Source of the DNA: Liquidambar formosana
Taxonomy: Eukaryota; Streptophyta; Magnoliopsida; Saxifragales; Altingiaceae
Direction of reading: 5' to 3'
Length of the DNA: 64,000 nt
Assembly (NCBI GenBank): GCA_039720395.1
Contig: CM077826.1
Span: 19,221,053 to 19,285,052 of the forward strand
Below the pieces are notes generated by a model. That model searched no databases, had not been told where the DNA came from, and worked only from the letters and a program-made list of their open reading frames with translations. Positions 47,041 through 56,941 of this stretch are shown piece by piece. Made by a program: the position numbers and the translations under genes. How positions within the stretch are numbered: the first letter of the stretch is position 1; each line of letters begins with the position of its first letter.

Positions 47041-49215
47041 CATGTTTATATTATTCTTGTCTCATACTTGTGCTAAGTAAAGATCAGCAAAAGTATCAAC
47101 AAAACCTTCAAATTAATATTTCATGAGAAAATATCAAGCATAAAGACAATAAAATAAACCTTCAAGAAATTGAGAGTAATCATACCTACTAAAGCTAGCT
47201 TGGAGTAGACCTCAACATAGTCATCACGAGAAGCAAAACAACATGGGTATCCAAGACATAAATATTGGGATGGCTACCAATCTGAAAATGAAAATCAAAT
47301 TTAATTTATAACATAAGAAGCACATACAACAAGCACACAGAAAAAGAAAATATCAATCAGTCAAATATATTTTAATTGAATCACATATCCTGCAGAATCT
47401 AGAGTGTACAAGTTCATAATAATTAATTTCATCACTAAACATGCTTAAACAGGGCAATCACCATATGAGAGATTTTCATCGTGACCAACAATTTTTATCA
47501 CAAAATATAGCCTAAGGAATTCTAGATTTTCAAAACAATAGATTAAATATTATGCAATAGCTACATTCACCTGCTTCCCTGCTCAACGTTCTCAAGATAT
47601 TGAAAACAACTCAAAAAATATATAATGTATGAGAAATATTAATAGAACAACGTTTTTAAGCATATATAAGAAATGTTAGATAAGTGATTCTGGAAAAAAC
47701 ATAAGGTGCCTAGAGAGGTCACAATCTCTTTCAACTTAATATACATGATGCAACATCTCTAATATTTTAATTTTGCACATGGCAATTATGGAAACTGCAT
47801 AAACAAAGTATGAGAAAAACCATAAAGGAAATGTGTGTGTGTGTGTGCATGTGTGTGGGTGGGTGTGTGTGCGGAACAAAAAAACCGCCACAATATGTTA
47901 AAATATCTAAATTGACTCTGTACCTGAATGAATAAGGGTTTGAAATCAACAAAAATTTATTAAATTATAAGGTGCTTAGAACATTAACAATAAAACACCC
48001 TCAAACTACTACTTAGGCTAAGACCACCCAACACTGACCCGACTCAACACTCACTTGGGCATAAACTCAAACACCCAAGCTACAAAGACAAGAAGCCATA
48101 CCATATATGTAGTTGGATCCCAGGAAAAATCCCAAAAAACATACAAAAAAAGACTCCAAAAACATAGACCGACTAATAAACCAAGAGAAGAGCCCCTTTC
48201 CAAAAACAAGACAACCAAACCCCAACGAAATGAAACAAAAAGTAGATCCCCTGATGCAATAACCCTATTGTACAAGCAAAATTCCAAAACACAGCACAAG
48301 CAAATTACCAAAAAACACAGCACAAACTCCAAACCTCACATGAGGCTTGAAAGAGACCGACAGTGAAATCAAAAATAGTTCGACGACCCAGCCATGGATA
48401 CAGAACTTGAACTAGAAAGAAGACTAAATCACAATTGTTGAGGCAGGGAAATAAACCAGCAAATCCAAAAACCACCCTTTCACAGCCATGCGACAAAGGG
48501 TGTCAAACTATTATCCAAATGAAGACATGTAAAAAAATTAAAAATAAAAACAACTAATATAGTATCACCTAGTCAAATTTTGGTTTAGGGTTCTAGTAGC
48601 AATTTCTTACCATCGCGTATAGAGGAAAGAATCTTGCATTAATAACCCTCAGATTTACCTAAAAATCAAACAAATATGAGAGTTAAAGTTAGGGTTTTTC
48701 ATGTATATTGAAACTAGAGAAAGAGGGAGAGTGAGATACAGAAACCCTAACTCAAATTTTCTTATGCAATGAAACCCTAACTCAAATTTGTCGACTAAGA
48801 AAGAGAAGGAAAAGAAAAAAATCAGAGACTGACCTAAAAGAAGCCCCTGTTCTTGTACCTCGAGTGCCCTTGTTCGTGAGAAGAAGAATCCCAATGGTGG
48901 AGAACTTAAAGGAGTTGCTGCTGTTGCCCCAAATCACGTGATGCTTGCCGCACCCACATGAAGAATTATAGAGCTTTAGATCTTGCCTCAAATGGTTGTG
49001 CCTCTCTTGGTCTGGCTGTCTTCAGCTTCTTCTGTTCAGATGGCAATAGCGAGCACCGCTGCTAGTATATTCGCTCAGCAGCGTCGCCTATTGTTCGTCT
49101 ATTTGTTGAGAGGAAGGTTATGGTTTGATGCATGTGTGTTTGTTGAGAGGGAGGCTAAAGAGAAGGAAAAATGGATAGATAGTGGATCGGGGGTTTGAGG
49201 GAAGAGAGGAAAAAA
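47041..49215. other. interior of the CACTA element without recognisable genes
   Basis: Contains a (TG)n tract at 47833-47872 and a G/T-rich minus-strand stretch at 48000-48490, possibly a second LINE tail. The ORFs are unlike any known protein. Several ACCTGA- and CTGAC-like splice-site words suggest remnants of a spliced transposon transcript, but no transposase domain can be read. Confidence 0.45.
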
Positions 49216-49735
49216 AGTGCGAAGAGGAATAAAGAAGTACGCCTTACTTTTCGTGGGAAGAAGAGCATGATATTGATTTTTTTAAAACTCTTTCTAAAAG
49301 GATCACGGTTTTAAGATGAACCGTGATCTATCATGTTGCTCTATGATCACGGTTTTCTAAAAACTGAAATTAAAACTCTTTAAAAGTGGGAAGAGAAATA
49401 AAGAAGTACGCCTTACTTTTCGTGGGAAGAGGAGCATGATATTTGATTTTTTTTTTAAAACTCTTTCCAAAAGGATCACAGTTTTAAGGTGAACCGTGAT
49501 CTATCATGTTGCTCTATGATCACGGTTTTCTAAAAACTGAGATTAAAACTCTTTAAAAGTGGGAAGAGGAATAAAAAAGTACGCCTTACTTTTTGTGGGA
49601 AGAGGAGCATGATATTTGATTTTTTTAAACTCTTTCCAAAAGGATCACGGTTTTAAGGTGAATCGTGATCTATCATGTTGCTCTATGATCACAGTTTTCT
49701 AAAAACTGAGATTAAAACTCTTTAAAAGATCACAG
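49216..49735. repeat. three tandem units of about 171 bases at the right subterminal end of the CACTA element
   Basis: Units begin near 49217, 49386 and 49559 with GTGGGAAGAGGAATAAAGAA. Each contains GTACGCCTTACTTTTCGTGG, GATCACGGTTTTAAG, AACCGTGATCTATC and ATGATCACGGTTTTC. Each unit thus adds three copies of the subterminal motif. Confidence 0.88.
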
Positions 49736-50215
49736 TATTTTTTATAACCGTGATCAAATGTTATGCCCACCTAAAAGATTACAGTTATTTCTTAAAACCG
49801 TGATCTTTTTATTTTTCCAACCGTGATCTATTTCTATTATTGTAGTAGTGTAGCTGTCTGTGGGGCATGGTGGTTCGCCCATTAAAGTCTTCAAACCCTT
49901 GCGTACAGTTGGGATTGAAACGTGCTGTCTGTACAAATCACAAAAAATTAAAAACGTCATTTTATCAACGACGTCGTCGGCCCCCACGACCTTTTGCTTC
50001 TTTCCGGTACTACTTTCACGTGCTCATCTTCTTGCACCAGTGGCTGTGTTTCACTGCTATATATCAAAAGGTCTTCTAGCCTCGCTGTCTGTAGCCAAAC
50101 AATTCGCCCGCGAACTGTCTCGGCGATTTCAAAATTCGTCGGAATCTGACACTCCCGGCCATGACAGTCGGAGACCGATCTCTCTCTGGTGTAATATATA
50201 AATTTAACTCCACCG

Positions 50216-52945
50216 ATGGACGACACCACTCCTCCACCGCCAGACGACACCGCTCCTCCACCGATGGACGACACCGCTCCACCACTGCCAGTAGAGTTTT
50301 ATTCCCCTCCTGCTCGTCCATCGCCGGTTTGGCTAGGAGTGGGAATTGGGATGGGGGGAATAATTTTGCTGGTTGCCGTGGGAGTTCTCATCATTTTACG
50401 TAGGAGGAGGAAGAGGAGGAGGAGGAGAGAGCATGGGTTGGTGACTTCCTCTGGAATACCGCCACAAGGGCCCAAAGGTGTGAATTTTTTTCTACTCCCT
50501 ATTGAGGATATAAAGATCAAATTTTGTACACTTCGTTGATATTGAACTGTTTGCTGACTTTGCTTCCTTCTGATTGTAAAGACACCATATTAAATTTGGA
50601 GGGAAACTAGCATTTTTGGTTGGTGTTTAAGCTGTGTTATCTTTGATCTGGTGTTGGTCTGTATTTGGTGTACTGATAGTCTGAAGCTCATTTAATTTAA
50701 TAAAATTTCTTTTGCTCATAATAAAAATTTTTTTTAAAAAATGTATAGCTTATTTAAGAGTAATAAATAAATAAATAAATAAATAAATAAGCTATACATG
50801 ATAATATGATATGCAGTATTGGCTTTGAAAAAAAAGTTGATAAATTCTGTCGAAATTTAATAAGTTGTCTTTTTATTCTTGCACCTATCAATATTTTTTT
50901 GTATAAATTATATTTTTCCGAGCCCACCGTTAGATTAATTATTTCCCTCATGCACGTGATGCGTGCCAAATATTAAGTTAATTGAATATTGGGAAGCACT
51001 TGATGTATAAACTCAATCAAATTTATTTTATAAATAAAACTACTATTTAAGGCACTTAATATTTGGCATGTATCACACACATGAGAGAAATATTTAGTCC
51101 ATGTTCAATTAACTTGAAATAACTAATTCGACCGTAAACTTGACAAAATATGATTTTTACAGAAAGATAATGACAGGTGTAAAAGTAAAAAATTTTACAT
51201 CGAGTGTAAGTTAATCATACCATTTATTTAGTTAAATACTTTAATATCAAAAAAAAAAAAAAATGACAGCTTATTTTATGGTGTGCATATATGCAATCCA
51301 CGTTTTACAATTTGTTATTCCAGGCCCTTTAAAATTGACTTTGTCTTTAAGATGAAAGTATGTGAACACGTACATTACATGATTCCATGCATTAATTGAT
51401 CTCGAATCTTTGTTTGATTTAATCCCATGATCAATTTAAGGATTTAATCGTTTTCTCGGCATGACACTTTTAATCAATTATATACATGAGAGATTCACAG
51501 AATTTAGATGCCATCAATCTAATCGAAGAAAAGATTTTCATTATTTAATTTAGTACATGAAAGCTAGCTCAGGGTTTTGGTTGATTTTTGGAACTTACTT
51601 CGTAACACTTTCGTCATCATCATTAACAATCCTACTTCTCATCATCTCGATGACTCACTTCCTCAAGTATCATTAAAATTTAGTGAAGTAAGCCTACACT
51701 CAACTGTTGTCCTTCAATGGCTTTTATCAAGTATTGCATTAATATGAGTACTCTAATGGTTGTTACAGAAATGAGTACTCTTGATATCAATTAATATGTT
51801 CTCGGTTAGTATTTATTAGACACATATAGCGAGGGTTATAAATATCTTTATTTTTTTAATTAAAATATTTTCAATAAATGTTCTAAGTTTTTGAAAGTGC
51901 TATCAATTCAAATGGATTTAATTTGTTGACATTATTGTCAATTAAGTTTTGTAAAATATTGTAGTCAACTAATTTATTTTATTTAATACAAAAGGAAGGA
52001 TTAATGATTCTTGGGAATTGCTTTATGGGTCACGGCCCCTCTCCTTGTATACCCACCGGTCCTCTCCATTTCACAGTTGGAGAGGTCTCAATAAAATCTA
52101 ACAGCCCCCTTTCCACCACGTCATCCAAGTATTTATGTCACTTTTATTTCCGATTGAGAAATAGTTGACAGCGTTATCACGCATTCAACCCCGGCGACGT
52201 CGACATAGAGTGAACTATGAGATCACAAGAACCGTCAATGATTCTTACCTTTACAACGTCCACTCTAAACTCATTCAAGTGAATGGAGATTAAGGTGTCT
52301 TGAATGGTAACAATGATTAAATGAGCTGTTTATTGTCGTCAATGGTGTTTTCCGACAACCATCGCCGGAGAAGAAGACTATAAAGTGGGTCCGGTCTTTT
52401 TTTTTTTTTTTCCTGATTCTTTACTCTCTTTTTCTCTCTCTAACTCTCACAAGCACAGAGAAAGGTGTTGCCTTCGATAAGTTTCACCGGAGATATATGG
52501 AGGACATATCAGATTGCTTCAGATGCGGTTAATGGTGGCACGAGATGGGGCAATGTGTGGGAAGGGATTTCAACGTAGTCACTTTGACGGCACCGTTAGT
52601 GGATGAATTTGCATTAGCTTTTCGGACATTTATAAACAGTGACGTGGCAATACTGAAACCACTGGATCAATTTAAGTTGATTTGTCTCCTCTCCAGCCGT
52701 GAAATGGAGAGAACTGGTTGTTAGGCAACTGGAGAGGGGCCGAACCCTGCTTTAAGAGGTGGAAGACCTTAAGTTCGACTTCTCATTCTTTTTTAAGATT
52801 GGTTACTAATAAGGTTTATCTTGAATAGAGTTGATGTTAATTAAATTTTTTGAGGTGCTAAGCAAAATCCAAAAATGAAGCTCTTTAACTTGATTTGTGA
52901 CCCTCTCACTGGTATTAAAAAAATGTATTGTTTATTTGTTTTGCT

Positions 52946-52976
<31 letters not shown>

Positions 52977-54150
52977 CCAACCTACAACAAGGGTTAGAAT
53001 TAATTGATTTAAGACTCAGGAGCTAGATTTTGAGCGTCAATTAACACGGAGTGGACAATAGCCTTACCTATGTAGCTATACTCTAAGAATTAGTCACACA
53101 AACAGTTTAGAGATCCTTTTCAGCCAAAATAATAATAATAATAATATATTTAATTTATAGAAGGGGAGGGTTCCATTGACACCTAGTGTAACAGTTTTAC
53201 TTTTACACCATTTTATAGCCTTAGATTTCTTTTGATCTAAGGGCTCCACATCATCTCCATTTCATATCTTTTAAACACAATTTTGGGTCGGGTAAAAATT
53301 AACCACCCATATCTTTCAATTGAATATGTATTTTTATTTATTTATTTATTTATTCAGCTATATTTATTCGCCATCACCTTCTTGACTTCCCGTGTTAAGA
53401 AAGTGAACTCGGTGGTACACCTACTTGAAATGAAGTCAAATAAGCTTTAAGATAAAATTTTTCTTTGAACCAAAAATGAAATGGGAATAATCATTAATCA
53501 ACAGCAAGAAAGAGGCTAGGTGTTAGCTCCATGTAGTTTGTTGCCAATGGAGCATTGTGGAGTCATAAAGCTCGTACTTAAAAGAAAAAATTACTAGACT
53601 ATAGCTTCTAGACTTCTACATGCCTCTAAGAAATGCAACCATCAGATGGGTACTCGTAGCGGCGGTGATTAATTATTCTCACATTAAAGGGTTCTCTCTT
53701 CTCTTGTTCTAGTTGTATCTTTACCCTTTCTTCATATGTCTTGTAGGGCTCTATATATATAACTCTCAGAAAGAATGAAGGAATCAAATCTGGAGAGTTG
53801 GGGACTGAGATAACGGTTTAGCTATGGCGGCACCCTCTCCTGTTTATAGCAGAGATTTTTTGTAGAAGGTCAAAGAATGAGACCTAGGAATTGGTACTGT
53901 GTCCAACAAGTGTGAGCCTGTCGAATTTGTAGTGGGTTTACAAGGTGAACAGATGAGTACATGGGACTAAAAGCCTAAAACATTGTAAGGTGCTTTTGGT
54001 AGTAATAGATGGGTTTAATTGGCAGTAATGGATTGACTATAATGATTTAGTTTGATTGCAAAGACCACCAGTGAATGTGTATACGGTTATCATAAGTAGA
54101 TGGAAACTACAGTTTGGTACAATGAGAAGACAGTCAGCAATTTTTTTTTT

Positions 54151-54181
<31 letters not shown>

Positions 54182-55517
54182 GGGGGGTTTAGTGGTATCA
54201 CCGACTCTTACATATTCAAAAGGCTTGTTCTTGATTTATATTGAATTTTTTAGTTTCTTTATTTTTATTGATGAATTGAGGAGGATTTATCTATTGATTT
54301 TTGTTGGTATAATTGGATTTGGGTCTATCTTGAATTTTTTATAAGAGGCTGTTTGATTTTCCATAAGCCTAAAAAATCTTAGACTAAGATCAATTTCCTA
54401 TATTTAGGGTGGGATAACAATCTTGGGTTTTCTAGAAGTGCCCTTTTTGGTATATGTCAGTGGAGAAAAATGCTTAAGTTTTTAGAACACCACTTAACCC
54501 CAAAAGCTTAAGTTGTTAGGGAATGGGTCAACAATGTATATAAAACTAACACCCTTCCTCACATGCGGCCCATCCTGCTCTTGGATTGTCAGAGATACAA
54601 ACAACTGAGAAACAAAAAGATACTGACCGGGGAATAAACGGATGGAGGTAAGAAGACTTCCTAGAAACTAGAGCTCTGATACCATATTAGAACACCACTT
54701 AACCTCAAAAGCTTAAGTTGCTAGTGCATGGGTCAACAATGAATATCAAGCTAAGAAAGGTGAAGGAAGAATCCTCTCTATCTCTCTCTTGGAGGTGGCT
54801 GCAGTTTGGCGGCTTGAGGTTTTTAACGTGGAGTGCTATAAGAATCATTAACAAACCTGAGGTTTATGACGTCATATATACTTATATATTCATGATTAAT
54901 AATTCCTTCATGGAAGGAATTATATGTCAAAGGCCATCAACATGGTCATAGGTATCTCTAATGGGTTGATCTTAGTTGAATACCAATGCGATCTAGCAAC
55001 TAATGTAGGTCCCATTTGAAAACCAGTACGATCTTCTAGATGATTTCGATCAACATTAGTTTCTCCCATGATATAGTTATGACTTTATGTTTGTTTTTGG
55101 TGTGAAAACTGCCACTTATCGTAATTATTGACCATATTTGCTAATTAAATTTCCTGCTATTTGTAATCACTCCAGATGATCCTCTTGCTGGCTCACCTCA
55201 GCATTGTCAACCAAATACTCCTCCACCTCCAGACAATATAGTTGCAATGATGCCAAAGCCTACTCCTCCACCAGGAATAGCATTAAATACTAAACTTTCA
55301 CCAGGGCGAGTTTTCACTTCCCCCGCAACAAGCAGCAATTTGGGCTCTGAGAAGCCACCTCCATCACTATCTCTTGGCATTTCCTTAGGTTTCACAAAGA
55401 GCGCATTTACGTATGAGGAATTAGCAATGGCAACAGATGGTTTCTCCGATGCCAACCTCCTCGGTCAAGGTGGTTTTGGCTACGTCCATAAAGGAGTCCT
55501 TCCAAATGGCAAACAAG
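50216..55517 (+). CDS. PERK: proline-rich extensin-like receptor kinase (PERK), copy 1, truncated by an assembly gap
   Basis: Plasma-membrane receptor-like kinase of the PERK group. Exon 1 (50216-50477) encodes a short proline-rich outer part ([16 protein letters not shown]), one membrane helix ([18 protein letters not shown] then VLIIL) and a basic stop-transfer run ([10 protein letters not shown]). Exon 2 starts at 55176 after TCCAG and rejoins as [11 protein letters not shown]. It continues with a PPP-rich juxtamembrane part, then [20 protein letters not shown] and [18 protein letters not shown], the start of the kinase domain with its glycine loop. At 55518 the 100-N gap begins. The sequence after the gap is not kinase, so the catalytic part is missing or mis-placed. 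The 4.7-kb intron holds transposons absent from copy 2. The N-terminal start is chosen because upstream frames are closed; it gives an unusually short extracellular region. Confidence 0.75.
50925..51145. repeat. fold-back sequence in the PERK copy 1 intron
   Basis: CACCGTTAGATTAATTATTT, CATGCACGTGATGCGTGCC and AAATATTAAGTTAATTG are mirrored by ACTTAATATTTGGCATGTAT, CACACACATGAGAGAAATAT and TTAGTCCATG. Related to the CCGTTRGATTAGAT words in the 39-40 kb array. Confidence 0.5.
52034..52741. mobile_element. 708-base TIR element in the PERK copy 1 intron
   Basis: The left end GGCCCCTCTCC and the right end GGAGAGGGGCC are perfect 11-base inverted repeats. They continue after a short mismatch with CTCTCCATTTCAC on the left and GTGAAATGGAGAG on the right, giving terminal repeats of about 48 bases. 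No ORF. The superfamily is undecided because no flanking duplication is clear. Confidence 0.65.
54139..54187. repeat. poly-T run joined to poly-G run
   Basis: About 22 T bases followed directly by about 26 G bases. Such a double homopolymer is either unstable DNA or a polishing artefact. Confidence 0.9.
54480..54745 (-). mobile_element. short LTR-type (TRIM-like) relic with primer-binding site, copy 1
   Basis: AACACCACTTAACCCCAAAA, with GCTTAAGTTGTTAGGGAATG, occurs at about 54485 and again at about 54690. Just inside the second copy, the minus strand reads TGGTATCAGAGC (54670-54682), the usual plant primer-binding site for initiator tRNA-Met. The internal part is only about 150 bases, with no coding sequence. 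The paralogous relic is at 57745-58115. Confidence 0.5.
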
Positions 55518-55617
55518 NNNNNNNNNNNNNNNNNNNNNNNNNNNNNNNNNNNNNNNNNNNNNNNNNNNNNNNNNNNNNNNNNNNNNNNNNNNNNNNNNNN
55601 NNNNNNNNNNNNNNNNN
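55518..55617. other. assembly gap of 100 N
   Basis: Exactly 100 N, the conventional length for a gap of unknown size. It interrupts the kinase domain of PERK copy 1. Confidence 0.99.
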
Positions 55618-55639
55618 TTTTAGATCTAGTCCATTTTTT

Positions 55640-56007
55640 GGGGGCTACTATTGTAATGTTTTTTTATAACTTAATCAAGTTATTATTGTGTTGCTATATA
55701 TTTTTTTTAAAGACACACAGTAAACTGTACTATATGGTGTATAATTTTTTCAAAACCACACATTAATAAATTGTTACTGTTGTCTGTATAATTTGTCAAA
55801 GCACATAACAGTAAATGTTACTGTTGTCTATAAATTTTTCAAAGCACATAAAGTAAACTGTTATTGTGTATATATAAATGGCACCTTTACAAAACATACA
55901 GTAATAAATTGTAGAAGCCATAAGAGAGCCATGGCAACAGATCTCTGATGGGAAAGAAGAGGGAAAAAAATGAAAAAAGAAGAAGAAAGAAGAAAGTGCT
56001 TGTAGAA

Positions 56008-56050
<43 letters not shown>

Positions 56051-56264
56051 GTCGGAGAAGCTGACCAACGTTGGAGATGAAAAAAGAAGGTGTCGGAATA
56101 GCATTTGCAACTTGATCACAGTGGGGAATCATGGAAGATGATAGAACCACGGGAAAGGGAGAGAACGTGAGAAAAAATGGCACGATTGTAATTTGATTGA
56201 AAATGTAAATATTGGTATTTTTGTCACTATGGATCAAAAGGGTTTTCACAAAACTGTTTTTGAC
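55640..56264. other. gap-flanking non-coding stretch with short tandem repeats and a (GA)n tract
   Basis: At 55705-55910 a unit of about 50 bases (ACAGTAAACTGTTACTGTTG type with TTTTTCAAAGCACATAA) is repeated three to four times with changes. A GA tract lies at 56008-56047. There is no kinase sequence, so this does not continue the exon on the other side of the gap. Confidence 0.6.
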
Positions 56265-56510
56265 TTAGGGCCTATTGTAAAAGTATTCTATACTTAGGGG
56301 CTATGGCCAAAATTTTTAAAGCTTCATAAAAATATAGAAGAAATCTACTAAACTAGTCACCTATTCTACCAAAAGACATCATTTCGAAAAACTTAGTAAA
56401 ATTTTTTTTTCAAAATTTATCGTTTAAGAAATTTTTTTTATCATTTTTCAGTTAAGATTTTGTAAAAATGAAAATAAATCATAAATTACCAAAAAGTCTA
56501 TATAACATGC
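56265..56510. mobile_element. left-half fragment of the GGCTATTGCC fold-back family (start of PERK duplication unit 2)
   Basis: Corresponds to 45105-45396: TTCATAAAAATATAGAAG, then ACTAGTCACCTATTCTACC, then the shared border CTTCGGATTCACACGATCT. In this unit the border continues directly into the PERK upstream region, without the CACTA element. Confidence 0.6.
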
Positions 56511-56941
56511 ACTTCGGATTCACACGATCTAGCTGCCTGTCGGGCATGGTGTTAATTCGCCCATTAAAGGCTTCTAACCTTTGCTAGCTGTCTGTAGGGC
56601 ATAGTGGTTCGCCCATTAAAGGCTTCTAACCTTTCCGTACACTTGGGATTGAAACGTGTTTCTGTACAAATCACAAAAAATTAAAAAATGTCATTTTATC
56701 AACGACGTCGTGTCTTTTGTGTCACAAGCAAGTTGACCCCCACGACCTTAGTCTCTCTTTGGTACAACTTTCACGTCCCTCCTCTTGTTGAACCAGTGGT
56801 TCACTGCCATATCAAAAGACCTTCCAGCCTCGCTGTCTGTAGCCAAACAATTCGCCGGCGAACTGTCTCGGCGATTTCAAAATTCGCCGGAAATCTGACA
56901 CTCCCGGCCAGGACTGTCAGAAACCGATCTCTCTATGGTGT

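Larger units (their letters stand above)
45400..49850. mobile_element. non-autonomous CACTA (En/Spm) element
   Basis: The left end CACTACTACAGTAATCCAAA, continuing TAGATCACAGTG, matches the inverse of the right end: CACTACTACAATAATAGAAA, then TAGATCACGGTT. TAG flanks both sides (45397-45399, 49851-49853), the 3-base duplication of this superfamily. The related PERK unit has the unfilled site GATCTAGCTGCC at 56526-56537. Both subterminal regions (45427-45655, 49300-49835) are packed with inverted and direct copies of AACCGTGATCT, as expected for transposase-binding repeats. No transposase gene is visible in 4451 bases; the interior holds LINE-like sequence and tandem repeats. Confidence 0.9.

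Noticed and set aside
48051..48366. ORFs on both strands in the CACTA interior
   Set aside because: G/T-rich on one strand and A/C-rich on the other, with no domain and no codon evidence.
49867..50201. Upstream ORFs near PERK copy 1 as an alternative N-terminus
   Set aside because: They are in other frames from the proline-rich/membrane exon and are not kept in copy 2.
55796..56249. Serine/leucine-rich minus-strand ORFs
   Set aside because: Produced by the (GA)n tract and purine-rich flanks.
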